This document shows positions 32,636-42,802 of a stretch of DNA of 64,000 nt, one piece after another; position 1 is the first letter of the stretch, and every line of letters begins with the position of its first letter. The stretch lies in the NCBI GenBank assembly GCA_024233285.1, contig JACKPU010000007.1, positions 62,001 to 126,000 on the forward strand. The letters run 5' to 3'. This DNA is from Opitutaceae bacterium (GTDB taxonomy: Bacteria; Verrucomicrobiota; Verrucomicrobiia; Opitutales; Opitutaceae). Both the position numbers and the translations under genes were made by a program. The notes under the pieces were generated by a model that was not told the DNA's origin, did not search any database, and saw only the letters and a program-made list of their open reading frames with translations.

Positions 32636-33955
32636 ATGCCTTCTCTCGTTTCAACTCTGGCGGCGCGCACGATTCAGCTCGGCGCTCTTAGCGTCCTAGT
32701 CTTTGCCACGACACCTTCGCGTTCCGTGGGAGCTGCGAACGACGCTAACTCCCTCGACGTTCCGAGAACTCTCGGGGACTATTTGCAACGCGCACAGGAC
32801 GCGAACCCGGACTTACGGGCGTTCGCAGCGCGCTACGAGGCAGCGCGGGAACGCGTTCCTCAGGCTGCGGCGCTTCCGGATCCAACGTTTCAGGTGACTC
32901 ACTTCGTTGAATCGGTGCAAACGCGCACCGGGCCCCAGAAGAATATTTTCATGTTCGGCCAGCGCGTGCCGTGGTTCGGACGATTATCTGGCCGGAAAGC
33001 GACCGCCAACGCCGAGGCCGAAGCCATCCACTTTGCCTTCGAGGCGCGCCAACTCATGCTCGCCCGGCAGGTCGGCACGGCTTACTACGATTACGGTTAT
33101 CTAGGTAAAACTATCGAGCTTACCGCCCAAAACCTCGCGCTCTTAGAGCGGCTGGCTCCTATGGTTGAGGAGCGGACCCGCACCGGCGCTAGCCTTAACA
33201 ATCTGCTCCGTCTCCGCGTGGAGATAGGCAAACTGCGTGACCGCCTTCAGACCCTCCAACAGAAACGCACCCAACTCTCCGCCCAGCTTGTTGCTCTGAT
33301 GGCTCTGCCGACCGGTGACGTGCTGCCTTGGCCTCAATGGGAGCCCTCGGCAATCGTTGGCATTGATCCCTCTAATCGCAGTGCGCTGCTCGCAGCGGTG
33401 GAGGCGGAAAATCCCGAGTTGCTCATGCTGGAGCGCAAGGTCGCCAGCGCTGCCGCCCGCGTGGAACTCGCCCGTTTGGAGACCCGTCCCGATTTTACGA
33501 TTGGACTTACCTACATCCAAGTCGGCTCGCCGACCGTAAACCCGAGCACGCCGGACGCCGGTCGTGATCCTTGGGGTATCACGTTTGCCGTGAATCTCCC
33601 GGTGTGGAACAGTCGCACGAGTTCGACTCGCCGCGAAGCCTCCGCCACCCGCAGAGCCTCGGAGAGCGAACTCGCTGACCGGCGCAACCAACTGCGAGCG
33701 GACGCATTGGCTTCGATCTCGATATTGGAAGACGCGACGCGACGGGTGCGTCTCTACCAAGACGACTTGCTACCGCTCGCCCGCCAGGCCGTCGAAAACA
33801 CGAGCAGTGCCTACGAGGGGGATCGAGCGACGTTGCTGGAGCTGATCGACAGCGAGCGCTCTCAACTCGATCTCGAACTCCAGCTGTGGCGAGCCCACGC
33901 CGACGCCGCTCAACAACGCATCGCGCTCCAAAGTCTGGCCAATCGTCCTCTTTAA
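32636..33955 (+). CDS. cusC: CusC-like outer-membrane factor
   Basis: 439 residues with a signal peptide and two OEP domains ('GDYLQRAQDANPDLRAFAAR', 'AALPDPTFQVTHFVE'). First gene of a cusCBA-like operon, 29 bp before the adaptor. It forms the outer-membrane exit duct for periplasmic Cu or Ag. Distantly related to the czcC-like protein of block 1. Confidence 0.87.
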   Translation: MPSLVSTLAARTIQLGALSVLVFATTPSRSVGAANDANSLDVPRTLGDYLQRAQDANPDLRAFAARYEAARERVPQAAALPDPTFQVTHFVESVQTRTGPQKNIFMFGQRVPWFGRLSGRKATANAEAEAIHFAFEARQLMLARQVGTAYYDYGYLGKTIELTAQNLALLERLAPMVEERTRTGASLNNLLRLRVEIGKLRDRLQTLQQKRTQLSAQLVALMALPTGDVLPWPQWEPSAIVGIDPSNRSALLAAVEAENPELLMLERKVASAAARVELARLETRPDFTIGLTYIQVGSPTVNPSTPDAGRDPWGITFAVNLPVWNSRTSSTRREASATRRASESELADRRNQLRADALASISILEDATRRVRLYQDDLLPLARQAVENTSSAYEGDRATLLELIDSERSQLDLELQLWRAHADAAQQRIALQSLANRPL

Positions 33956-33984
33956 ACCATCGCCCCCTCGGCAGCACCCTATTT

Positions 33985-35874
33985 ATGCAACGCAAGATTC
34001 TCCTTTTCGCCGTGCCCGTGGGCGCTCTCGTCGTCGGCCTCCTAGTCGGTCGCATGGCTTTCGGTGGGAAAACCGAAACCCACACCGAGCACGATGGCGC
34101 GACGACCGCCGCGTCGCCCGCATCCGCCGAACAGAAGGCCGAAGTCTGGACCTGTTCGATGCATCCACAGATTCGCCAACCGGGGCCGGGCAAATGTCCG
34201 ATCTGCGCGATGGATTTGATTCCGGTTACTTCGGACTCTGCCTCCGGAGACGCGGGACCGCGCGCCATGACCATGAGTTCAAGTGCCGTGGCCTTGGCAG
34301 ATATCCAAACCACGCGGGTTGAACGTCGCTTCCCTGAGGCGACTTTGCACCTCGTCGGTCAACTCGACTACGACGAGACGAAGTTACGTTCACTTACCGC
34401 TCGTTTCCCTGCACGCATCGACGAACTCTACGTCAACTATACCGGCGTGTCCGTGGCTCGGGGCGAACACCTCGCCCGCATCTACAGCCCCGAACTCGTC
34501 ACTGCGCAACGCGAGCTGCTCTCGGCCCAAACTGCGGCTCCCGGCGGCGATTTTGTCCGCATTGCGCGTGAAAAACTCCGTCTTTGGGATGTCCTGCCGG
34601 AGCAGATCGACGCCGTCCTCGCTCGCGGCACCGTCACCGACTCCTTCGAGTTGCGGGCTCCGGCGGGAGGAGTAGTCGTGATGAAAAACATTAAGGAAGG
34701 TGACTACGTCAAAACCGGTGAACCGTTTTTCCGGATCGCCGATCTCTCGGAGCTATGGCTGCACCTCCAAGCCTTCGAGTCGGATATCGCCCAACTTCGA
34801 TACGGTCAGGAAGTCACGTTCACGGTGGAATCATGGCCGGGCGAAACCTTTTCAGGCCACATCGCCTTCATCGCGCCACAAGTCGACTCCAAGACCCGCA
34901 CCGTGGCCGTGCGCGTCAACGTCCCCAATCCTGACCAACGCCTCAAGCCCGGCATGTTTGCCCGCGGGCAAGTGCGAGTGAAGCTCGCAGGGGGCAATCA
35001 GGTTTTCGCGCCCGATCTCGCCGGAAAATGGATCAGTCCGATGCACCCCGAAATCGTCAAGGATGGTCCCGGGGCCTGCGATATCTGCGGCATGGCCTTG
35101 GTGCCCGTTGAATCACTCGGTTACCGGACCCTGACTCCCGAACAAGCCCCTCTGGTCGTCCCCGCCTCAGCCTTGTTGCGCACCGGGAAGCGCGCGATCG
35201 TCTATGTCAAACTACCGGATTCTAAATCGGCCACTTTTGAAGGTCGGGAAGTCGAACTCGGCGCTGAAGCCGCTGGGCTCGTCATCATTGCAACGGGGCT
35301 GAACGAGGGCGATGAGGTCGTCACCCAGGGAGCGTTCAAAATCGATAGCTCCCTGCAAATTCTCGCCAAGCCCAGTATGATGAATCCAACCGGTGGTGGA
35401 CCGGCGCCGGGCCACAATCATGGAGGGGACAACAATAAAACGCCCGCCATGGAGAGCATGGTTAAACCGGCCGACTTGGTCATTGCCTCCGCCACGGCCC
35501 GCGACCTTTTACCTGCCTATTTTGCGCTGCAAACCGCCCTCGCAGGTGATGATTTGTCGGCCGCCCAGACAGCCCTTCGGGCCATGATGGAGGTGACCGG
35601 ACATGTCGGCGAATTGGCCGAACTGCTCCATCTCACTGTCGGTGCCGAAACATTGGATACGATCCGTAGACCCGCCTTCGCGCGGATTTCATCGGCCATG
35701 ATCGTCGCGCTGAAGCGGGAAGTCTCGGCGCTCGAAAGTCCGGTGGTGCGCATGCATTGCCCGATGGCCGGCGAAGGTGGGGCCGATTGGCTTCAAGCCA
35801 CCGAGTCGCTTCGTAACCCTTACTTTGGGGCTGATATGCTCACCTGCGGCGACGTCGTCGAGCGCCTCAAGTAA
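33985..35874 (+). CDS. cusB: CusB-like adaptor with two HMBD domains and a C-terminal DUF3347 domain
   Basis: 629 residues, about 200 longer than CusB. Order: membrane anchor (about 4-22), heavy-metal-binding domain ('WTCSMHPQIRQPGPGKCPIC'), adaptor core (lipoyl/barrel, about 100-340), a second HMBD within the C-terminal half ('SPMHPEIVKDGPGACDICGM'), barrel remainder, His linker, then a DUF3347 domain (about 490-629, with 'MHCPMAGEGGADWLQ' and 'NPYFGADMLTCG'). A stand-alone DUF3347 protein is encoded at 42220. It delivers Cu/Ag to CusA. The ATG at 33985 was chosen because the upstream frame lies in the previous gene. Confidence 0.87.
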   Translation: MQRKILLFAVPVGALVVGLLVGRMAFGGKTETHTEHDGATTAASPASAEQKAEVWTCSMHPQIRQPGPGKCPICAMDLIPVTSDSASGDAGPRAMTMSSSAVALADIQTTRVERRFPEATLHLVGQLDYDETKLRSLTARFPARIDELYVNYTGVSVARGEHLARIYSPELVTAQRELLSAQTAAPGGDFVRIAREKLRLWDVLPEQIDAVLARGTVTDSFELRAPAGGVVVMKNIKEGDYVKTGEPFFRIADLSELWLHLQAFESDIAQLRYGQEVTFTVESWPGETFSGHIAFIAPQVDSKTRTVAVRVNVPNPDQRLKPGMFARGQVRVKLAGGNQVFAPDLAGKWISPMHPEIVKDGPGACDICGMALVPVESLGYRTLTPEQAPLVVPASALLRTGKRAIVYVKLPDSKSATFEGREVELGAEAAGLVIIATGLNEGDEVVTQGAFKIDSSLQILAKPSMMNPTGGGPAPGHNHGGDNNKTPAMESMVKPADLVIASATARDLLPAYFALQTALAGDDLSAAQTALRAMMEVTGHVGELAELLHLTVGAETLDTIRRPAFARISSAMIVALKREVSALESPVVRMHCPMAGEGGADWLQATESLRNPYFGADMLTCGDVVERLK

Positions 35875-35894
35875 CCACCGCGAGCCTCCCCGTC

Positions 35895-38800
35895 ATGGTC
35901 AATCGACTCATTCGTTTTTGCCTCGAAAACAAGCTGGTGGTGATCCTGTTCACCGTCGGTCTCATTCTTTGGGGCGTTCTTGCCGCGCCTTTTGACTGGA
36001 AAATCGACGCGTTGCCTCGCGATCCCGTGCCGGTGGATGCCATCCCCGACATCGGCGAGAATCAGCAGATCGTCTTCACCGAATGGATGGGGCGTTCTCC
36101 GCAGGACATTGAAGACCAGATCACCTATCCGCTCACGACGGCGCTGCTCGGTCTGCCTGAGGTCAAGACGGTGCGCAGCTACTCGATGTTCGGATTCTCG
36201 TCGATCTACGTGATCTTCAAGGAAGGCGCCGAGTTCTATTGGACGCGCAGTCGCATCCTGGAAAAACTCAACAGCCTGCCCGCCGGGCTCCTGCCCGCTG
36301 GCGTGCAACCGCAGCTTGGCCCCGATGCCACCGCGCTTGGTCAGGTGTTTTGGTATACCCTCGAAGGTCGAGGGTCGGACGGTAAACCGAGCGGCGGCTG
36401 GGACCCGCAAGAGTTGCGCAGCACGCAGGATTGGTATGTGCGCTATGCCTTGCAGGGCGTGGACGGGGTGGCGGAGGTCGCCTCCATCGGCGGGTTCGTG
36501 AAGGAGTATCAAATCGACGTCGATCCCGACGCCTTGCGCACCTACCGACTCACGCTCGCCGATGTGTTTGCCGCCGTCAAAGGCAGCAATCTCGATGTGG
36601 GAGCCCGCACCATAGAGGTCAACAGCGTCGAATACGTCATCCGGGGTCTCGGTTTCGTCAAAAGTCTCGATGATCTACGCAAAACCGTGGTGGCTTCGCG
36701 CGACGGCGTTCCGATCACGCTGGCGCAATTGGGCACCGTCGAATACGGGCCGGCGTTGCGTCGTGGTGCGTTGGACAAGGCCGGGGCTGAAGCGGTGGGT
36801 GGCGTGGTCGTGGCCCGTTTTGGCGAGAACCCGCTTCAAGTTATCCAACGGGTAAAGGCCAAGATCGCCGACATCACTGCTGGTCTGCCCACCAAGACGC
36901 TCGACGATGGGAGCGAGAGCAAAATCACGATTGTGCCATTCTATGATCGCAGCGGGTTGATTCACGAAACGCTGGGCACTTTGGAGGACGCGATTCGCGA
37001 CGAGATACTCGTTACCATCATTGTAGTTGTCCTGATGGTGATGCACCTGCGCAGCGCCTTGCTGATCTCCAGCGTATTGCCGCTGGCCGTGCTGTTCGCC
37101 TTTGTCGCCATGAAGCTGGCCGGCGTAGATGCCAACATCGTTGCCCTGTCCGGCATCGCGATCGCGATCGGCACGGTGGTGGACATGGGCATCGTGCTCA
37201 TCGAAAACATTCTCAAGCACGTCGACTCTGCGCCACCCGAGGAGAGTCGGCTGGAAGTCGTCTACCGCGCATGTTCCGAAGTGGGCGGCGCGGTCCTCAC
37301 CGCCGTGGCCACCACCGTGATCAGCTTTTTGCCGGTATTCACCATGGAAGGGGCCGAAGGGAAACTGTTCCGCCCGCTCGCCTACACCAAGACCTTTGCC
37401 TTGGTCGGCTCGATCATCGTCGCGCTGACGATTATTCCTCCGTTGGCCCATTGGTTTGTGGCAGGGCGTTTTCGCTCCCGGTTTGCCGCTTTGAGTCTCT
37501 GGGGAGCGCTCGCCGTCGCCGGGCTTGTCACCCCATTTCTCGTCTCGTGGTTCCCGATCTGGCTGGGTCTGTTATTGATCGCTGTCGCCGTCTTCAACGC
37601 AACGAAAGATCGCATCCCGACTGCTTGGCAGCGGCGAACTGTATATGCCTTCAATTTCGTCTTCGCTCTGGTGGTCGTCGTGATTCTGGCGGGCTCGTGG
37701 GCTCCGCTCGGTCCTGCTGTGCCGGTGCACAATATCGTCTTCGTCCTGCTCACGGTGGGCAGCCTGCTGCTGGGCATGATGGCGTTCGTGCACTTCTATC
37801 CGGTGATTCTGGCGCGACTGCTGCGGGTCAAACTCGTCTTCATGTTGTTGAGCAGCCTGCTCGTGATCTGGGGCTTCAGTGCATGGTTGGGCGTGGGGCA
37901 AATATTTGGATGGCTACCTGGTTGGGCGAAAAACAATCCGGTTTATACAAGCGCATTTCATTCGTTTCCGGGTCTGGGCAAGGAGTTTATGCCCGACCTC
38001 GACGAAGGGTCTTATCTTTACATGCCGACCGTCATGCCGCACGCGTCCATCGGCGAGGTAACGGATATCATTCGCAAACAGGACATGGCGATTCAGGCCA
38101 TCCCCGAGGTGGACACCGTCGTGGGCAAACTGGGGCGGGCGGAAAGCCCACTCGATCCCGCGCCGATCTCCATGATTGAGACCATTGTGTCGTATAAATC
38201 GGAATACCGAACGGATGCCGACGGCCGATTGCTCACCTTCGCCGTAGATCCGGCTACGGGGGACTTTACGCGGGACGGAGCGGGGCAACTGGTCCCAGAT
38301 CCCGACGGACGGCCATATCGTCAATGGCGCGACAGCATTCGCTCTCCTGATGACATCTGGCGGGAAATCGCTCAGGTAGCGGCAGTGCCCGGCAGCACGT
38401 CGGCCCCAAAGCTCCAACCCATCGCCGCCCGCGTGGTCATGCTGCAAAGCGGCATGCGCGCCCCCATGGGGCTGAAGGTTTATGGCCCCAACCTGGCCAC
38501 CATCGAACAGGTATCACTCCAGATTGAAGGTTTCCTGAAGCAGGTTCCTGCCATCAACGCTGATGCGGTTCTCGCCGACCGTATCGTCGGCAAACCTTAT
38601 TTGGAGGTCGCCATTGATCGCGATGCGATCGCGCGCTATGGAATCAAAATTCAGACCGTGCAGGACGTGATTGAAGTCGCCATCGGAGGCCGGCCGATCA
38701 CGACCACTGTCGAAGGGCGTGAACGTTACCCCGTGCGCATTCGATACCCGCGGGAACTCCGCGACACCACCGAAGGCATCGAAAACATCCTCGTGGCGGC

Positions 38801-39647
38801 GCCGGACGGCACGCAGATTCCACTCAAGCAACTCGCTACCCTCGACTACACGCGTGGTCCGCAAGCGATCAAAAGTGAAGATACGTTTCTGGTGGGCTAC
38901 GTCATTTTTGACAAAACGCCGGGCTTTGCCGAAGTAGACGCGGTCGAGCAGGCGTCTGCCTATCTGCGTTCAAAAATAGCCTCTGGCGATCTCACGGTCC
39001 CCGCTGGTGTGAGCTACAAGTTCACGGGCAGCTATGAGAACCAGATTCGCGCCGAAAAGCGGCTAAGCATCGTTCTGCCTATCGCGCTCTTTGCGATCTT
39101 CCTCATCTTGTATTTCCAGTTCAAACGCGTCGCGGTGACATTGCTGGTGTTTTCCGGCATCGCCTATGCGTGGTCCGGCGGATTCGTGCTCGCTTGGCTC
39201 TATGGCCAGCCGTGGTTTCTCAACGTCGATCTCTTTGGGCATCACCTGCGAGACCTGTTCCAGATCCATACAATCAACCTAAGTGTCGCCGTATGGGTGG
39301 GCTTTCTCGCTCTGTTTGGTATCGCCACCGATGACGGAGTGATCATGGCGACCTACATTGGCCAACGCCTTGAGGAGGCCCCGTCCGACAGCATCGCCGC
39401 CATCCGTGCCCGTATCTTGGAGGCCGGGACGAAGCGAGTTCGTCCGGCGATGATGACCATCGCGACGACGGTGCTCGCCTTGCTTCCGGTGCTTACGTCG
39501 ACCGGACGCGGCGCAGACGTCATGATCCCCATGGCGATTCCTACCTTCGGCGGCATGATGTTCGCCATCGTCACCGTCTTCGTCGTGCCCGTGCTCTATT
39601 GCTCACTGGAGGAGCTGAAGCTGCGGTTCGCCCGCCGGGCCACCTAA
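35895..39647 (+). CDS. cusA: CusA-like Cu/Ag RND exporter, long form
   Basis: 1250 residues against ~1050 for E. coli CusA. TM4 reads 'AIAIGTVVDMGIVLIEN' (Asp430, Glu437), the HME4 pattern that marks monovalent Cu/Ag pumps. The extra length comes mainly from a hydrophobic insertion of several helices around residues 515-680 ('WGALAVAGLVTPFLVSWFPI' to 'LVIWGFSAWLGVGQIFGW') before the second periplasmic loop. Exports periplasmic Cu/Ag through CusB and CusC by proton antiport. Confidence 0.92.
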   Translation: MVNRLIRFCLENKLVVILFTVGLILWGVLAAPFDWKIDALPRDPVPVDAIPDIGENQQIVFTEWMGRSPQDIEDQITYPLTTALLGLPEVKTVRSYSMFGFSSIYVIFKEGAEFYWTRSRILEKLNSLPAGLLPAGVQPQLGPDATALGQVFWYTLEGRGSDGKPSGGWDPQELRSTQDWYVRYALQGVDGVAEVASIGGFVKEYQIDVDPDALRTYRLTLADVFAAVKGSNLDVGARTIEVNSVEYVIRGLGFVKSLDDLRKTVVASRDGVPITLAQLGTVEYGPALRRGALDKAGAEAVGGVVVARFGENPLQVIQRVKAKIADITAGLPTKTLDDGSESKITIVPFYDRSGLIHETLGTLEDAIRDEILVTIIVVVLMVMHLRSALLISSVLPLAVLFAFVAMKLAGVDANIVALSGIAIAIGTVVDMGIVLIENILKHVDSAPPEESRLEVVYRACSEVGGAVLTAVATTVISFLPVFTMEGAEGKLFRPLAYTKTFALVGSIIVALTIIPPLAHWFVAGRFRSRFAALSLWGALAVAGLVTPFLVSWFPIWLGLLLIAVAVFNATKDRIPTAWQRRTVYAFNFVFALVVVVILAGSWAPLGPAVPVHNIVFVLLTVGSLLLGMMAFVHFYPVILARLLRVKLVFMLLSSLLVIWGFSAWLGVGQIFGWLPGWAKNNPVYTSAFHSFPGLGKEFMPDLDEGSYLYMPTVMPHASIGEVTDIIRKQDMAIQAIPEVDTVVGKLGRAESPLDPAPISMIETIVSYKSEYRTDADGRLLTFAVDPATGDFTRDGAGQLVPDPDGRPYRQWRDSIRSPDDIWREIAQVAAVPGSTSAPKLQPIAARVVMLQSGMRAPMGLKVYGPNLATIEQVSLQIEGFLKQVPAINADAVLADRIVGKPYLEVAIDRDAIARYGIKIQTVQDVIEVAIGGRPITTTVEGRERYPVRIRYPRELRDTTEGIENILVAAPDGTQIPLKQLATLDYTRGPQAIKSEDTFLVGYVIFDKTPGFAEVDAVEQASAYLRSKIASGDLTVPAGVSYKFTGSYENQIRAEKRLSIVLPIALFAIFLILYFQFKRVAVTLLVFSGIAYAWSGGFVLAWLYGQPWFLNVDLFGHHLRDLFQIHTINLSVAVWVGFLALFGIATDDGVIMATYIGQRLEEAPSDSIAAIRARILEAGTKRVRPAMMTIATTVLALLPVLTSTGRGADVMIPMAIPTFGGMMFAIVTVFVVPVLYCSLEELKLRFARRAT

Positions 39648-39655
39648 CCAAGAAA

Positions 39656-42169
39656 ATGACTATTAGCCGCTCATCTCATCCCATACCAAAGCCGCGAACC
39701 ATCCTCGCCCTGGTCTTGGTCGTTGCTGCTAGTTCTGTGTCGGCGGAGGTCGTGGAATACAATCTCACCATCGCGCAAAGCACGGTCAACTTTACCGGAC
39801 GCTCGGTGCCCGCGATGACTGTGAATGGCGGTATCCCCGGACCCACCTTGCGCTTTGACGAGGGCGACACCGCCCGCATCCACGTAACCAATACGATGGA
39901 CGTGCCGACCTCAATCCATTGGCACGGCTTGCTGGTGCCACCCGATATGGACGGTGTGCCGTTCATCACGTATCCGCCCATCGCGCCCGGCACGACCTTC
40001 ACCTACGAATTTCCTATCCGCCAGTCCGGCACTTACTGGTATCACTCGCATACGTCCCTCCAGGAACAGAGCGGCGTTTACGGTTCCATTGCCATCGAAC
40101 CGCGCGGCGGCGATCCCCGCTACCCTGGCTTGAAGGAGCACGTGGTCTTGCTGTCGGATTGGACAGACGAAGACCCGCACGAGGTTATGCGCACGCTACG
40201 GGCGGGGAACGAATATTACAGCCTGCGTAAACGCAGCGGCCAAAGCATTCTGGGAGCACTTCACACGGGCCATCTTAAAGACTACTTCGCCCGCGAGCTC
40301 CAACGCATGCCGGCCATGGATATTTCGGATGTCGCTTATGACCGCTACTTGGTTAACGGAAAGACCGAAGAGAACTGGCCCGTCCAACCTGGTGAGCGGG
40401 TGCGCCTGCGTATCGTTGACGGCTCAGCGTCCACCTTTTTTCATATCGAATTCGCCGGAGGTCCCTTGACCGTCATCGCAGCGGACGGCCAAGACGTGGA
40501 ACCCTTCGACGTGGACCGGCTATTCATCGGCGTGGCCGAGACTTACGATGTGCTCATCACTGTGCCCGCCGACGGCCGCTACGAGTTGCGCGCGACTTCA
40601 CACGACCGGGTCGGACGCGCCTCGCTCTGGGTAGGTTCCGGGACAGAACATCCGGCCCCGTTGATTCCCGCGCCGGATCTGTATGCGGGCATGGGGCCGT
40701 TGAAGGCAAAAAAAGTCTTTGCTCTTACGCCCGCAGGCACGATGGGCATGCCTCAGGATCGCGTGGATGCCGGGGACTTTGACCAACCCGGTATGAACAT
40801 GGGCGACATGAAAACGGACGGCATGGCGATGCCGGGGATGGAAGGCATGGCAGCTTCTGCGAAAGACGACGGCAGCATGTCCCGCATGAACAAGATGAGT
40901 CGTGACGACATGACCATGCCGCAGCAAGAGCCCCCGCGATCCACGTCCATGGTGCCCGGCACGATGAACATGCCCGGTGATACGATGACGCAGGACAGTA
41001 TCTCCCCAACCCAGCACGCCGATATGCCCGGTATGGGAGCCAAGTCGATGGGGCATCCGAAAATGCCAGTGATAGAGGGGGCAGCTCCATCCCCGATCAA
41101 ACCTGGCGAACCCATGCCTGCCATGGTCTCCGCTCCGGGAGCATTCGAGTGGCTTGCCGGTGACCTGAGTTCACAAGGCCCGCTCGCTCGCGACGGATCA
41201 CCTGAACGTCCCTGGGGGCCCTACGCACAACTTCGCTCCACTCATCCGACCGCACTCGATCCTGCCAAACCTGTGCGCGAAATCCGCCTCACTCTGGACG
41301 GCGACATGGAGCGCTACGTCTGGTTCATCAACAACACGCCCCTATCCGCCAGCGACGACATCCTCATCAAAGAAGGCGAGGTCGTGCGGTTCATCATGAT
41401 CAACCGGACGATGATGCATCACCCGATGCACCTGCACGGCCATTTCTTCCGCGTGCTCAACGGCCAAGGCGCGTATTCACCGCTCAAGCACACGGTCGAT
41501 GTGGAACCCATGCGCACGACCGTGATCGAGTTCGATGCCAACGAAAAGGGCGACTGGTTCTTCCACTGTCATCTCCTCTATCACATGAAGGCGGGGATGG
41601 CCCGTGTAGTGGAATACGAGGGCTTTGATCCCGCGCCCGAGACCGCCGCTGTGCGGGCGAAGCTCTACGCAGACCCGTATTACCGCTTCGGCCGTGGTGC
41701 CTTTGCCTCCAACATGACCGAAGGCTGGGCAGAACTCTCCAACAGCCGAAACATCTTCCGCGGCGAGTGGGAAATCGGCTGGGACAACGTGCCCGACGTG
41801 GAGTGGGAAGGCATCGCCAGCTACGGCCGCTACCTCAATCGCTTCACCACCGTTTTTGCCGGCGCTGATTTCCTCGGGGAACGCAGCACGCTTGGTGAGA
41901 CGCGAGGTGTCGCGGGAATTTCCTACACCCTTCCTTTCAACCTCCATACGCGTAGCTGGCTCGACACCGATGGAGGAGCGCGCTTCGCGTTCACGCGAGA
42001 GTTCATGCTCACCCCACGCATGGCCCTCGAACTCGAGGGTCAATACGACACCCACACGTTTTGGGAAGGCGTCGTTGCCCTCGACTATGTGCTCTCCAAA
42101 CACACCGCCCTACAGCTGCGCTGGCACTCCGATTTCAAGTGGGGTGGCGGTGTGCGCATCCTTTTCTGA
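39656..42169 (+). CDS. copA: CopA-type multicopper oxidase fused to a predicted outer-membrane barrel domain (CopB-like)
   Basis: 837 residues with a signal peptide (about 1-30). All copper ligands are present: His88/His90 ('HWHG'), His130/His132 ('HSH'), His588-x3-His592-x-His594 ('HHPMHLHG') and His637-Cys638-His639 with His643 and Met648 ('HCHLLYHMKAGM'). A Met-rich stretch (about 380-460, 'MNMGDMKTDGMAMPGMEGMA') probably binds Cu(I). After the oxidase, residues ~650-837 show alternating beta-strands and a terminal Phe ('GGGVRILF') like CopB outer-membrane barrels. It oxidises Cu(I) to Cu(II). CopA and CopB are usually separate proteins. Start: ATG 8 bp after cusA. Confidence 0.88.
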   Translation: MTISRSSHPIPKPRTILALVLVVAASSVSAEVVEYNLTIAQSTVNFTGRSVPAMTVNGGIPGPTLRFDEGDTARIHVTNTMDVPTSIHWHGLLVPPDMDGVPFITYPPIAPGTTFTYEFPIRQSGTYWYHSHTSLQEQSGVYGSIAIEPRGGDPRYPGLKEHVVLLSDWTDEDPHEVMRTLRAGNEYYSLRKRSGQSILGALHTGHLKDYFARELQRMPAMDISDVAYDRYLVNGKTEENWPVQPGERVRLRIVDGSASTFFHIEFAGGPLTVIAADGQDVEPFDVDRLFIGVAETYDVLITVPADGRYELRATSHDRVGRASLWVGSGTEHPAPLIPAPDLYAGMGPLKAKKVFALTPAGTMGMPQDRVDAGDFDQPGMNMGDMKTDGMAMPGMEGMAASAKDDGSMSRMNKMSRDDMTMPQQEPPRSTSMVPGTMNMPGDTMTQDSISPTQHADMPGMGAKSMGHPKMPVIEGAAPSPIKPGEPMPAMVSAPGAFEWLAGDLSSQGPLARDGSPERPWGPYAQLRSTHPTALDPAKPVREIRLTLDGDMERYVWFINNTPLSASDDILIKEGEVVRFIMINRTMMHHPMHLHGHFFRVLNGQGAYSPLKHTVDVEPMRTTVIEFDANEKGDWFFHCHLLYHMKAGMARVVEYEGFDPAPETAAVRAKLYADPYYRFGRGAFASNMTEGWAELSNSRNIFRGEWEIGWDNVPDVEWEGIASYGRYLNRFTTVFAGADFLGERSTLGETRGVAGISYTLPFNLHTRSWLDTDGGARFAFTREFMLTPRMALELEGQYDTHTFWEGVVALDYVLSKHTALQLRWHSDFKWGGGVRILF

Positions 42170-42219
42170 CCTCCGGGTCCGAGATCAAACCATCCAAATC
42201 CACAATCGATAAAAACATC

Positions 42220-42768
42220 ATGAAATCCCTCCGTAGTATCCTCCTCCTCGTCGTCGGTCTCACCGCCGCCGCCTTCACCGCCGCCGCCCATGGCGACGAG
42301 TTCAAGCCCGCCTTCGTCTCCAGTCTCACGCCTGCTTATCTCGACGTCCAAGCCGCGTTGGCGGCTGACGATCTAGGGGCCACTAAAGCCGCAGCCCAGA
42401 CTCTTTTGACCACAGCGAAAAGAGGCCCGACCTTTGAAGACTTCACCGGGCCCGTTCAAATGATCATCGACGCCGCCGATCTCAAAGCTGCCCGGGTCGC
42501 CTTCAAAGAGGCTTCGGGCGAGCTGATCACGCTGATCAAACACGTTGGCACTGAAGGTGACCGCGATCTCTACGTCGCGCATTGCCCGATGGCCTTCGGA
42601 GGCAAAGGTGGTGACTGGCTGCAAGCCGACCAAAAAATCGCCAATCCCTATTACGGAGCCGCGATGCTGACTTGCGGATCGATCAAAACGCAGGCGGCCA
42701 AGCACGAGATGAAAATGGACGATCACACCGCCATGCCCGGCATGGACCACGGTGGATCACACCATTGA
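42220..42768 (+). CDS. DUF3347 periplasmic copper-associated protein
   Basis: 182 residues from the ATG at 42220. A signal peptide ends near 'TAAAHG', followed by a helical DUF3347 domain with 'AHCPMAFGGKGGDWLQ' and 'NPYYGAAMLTCG', whose Cys/His/Met are candidate metal ligands. The tail is Met/His-rich ('MDDHTAMPGMDHGGSHH'). The same domain is fused to the C-terminus of CusB in this operon, so it may shuttle Cu to the pump. That role is inferred. Confidence 0.8.
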   Translation: MKSLRSILLLVVGLTAAAFTAAAHGDEFKPAFVSSLTPAYLDVQAALAADDLGATKAAAQTLLTTAKRGPTFEDFTGPVQMIIDAADLKAARVAFKEASGELITLIKHVGTEGDRDLYVAHCPMAFGGKGGDWLQADQKIANPYYGAAMLTCGSIKTQAAKHEMKMDDHTAMPGMDHGGSHH

Positions 42769-42802
42769 GCAATCCACTGATCCTCAACCCCGCTGTTTCA
42801 CT

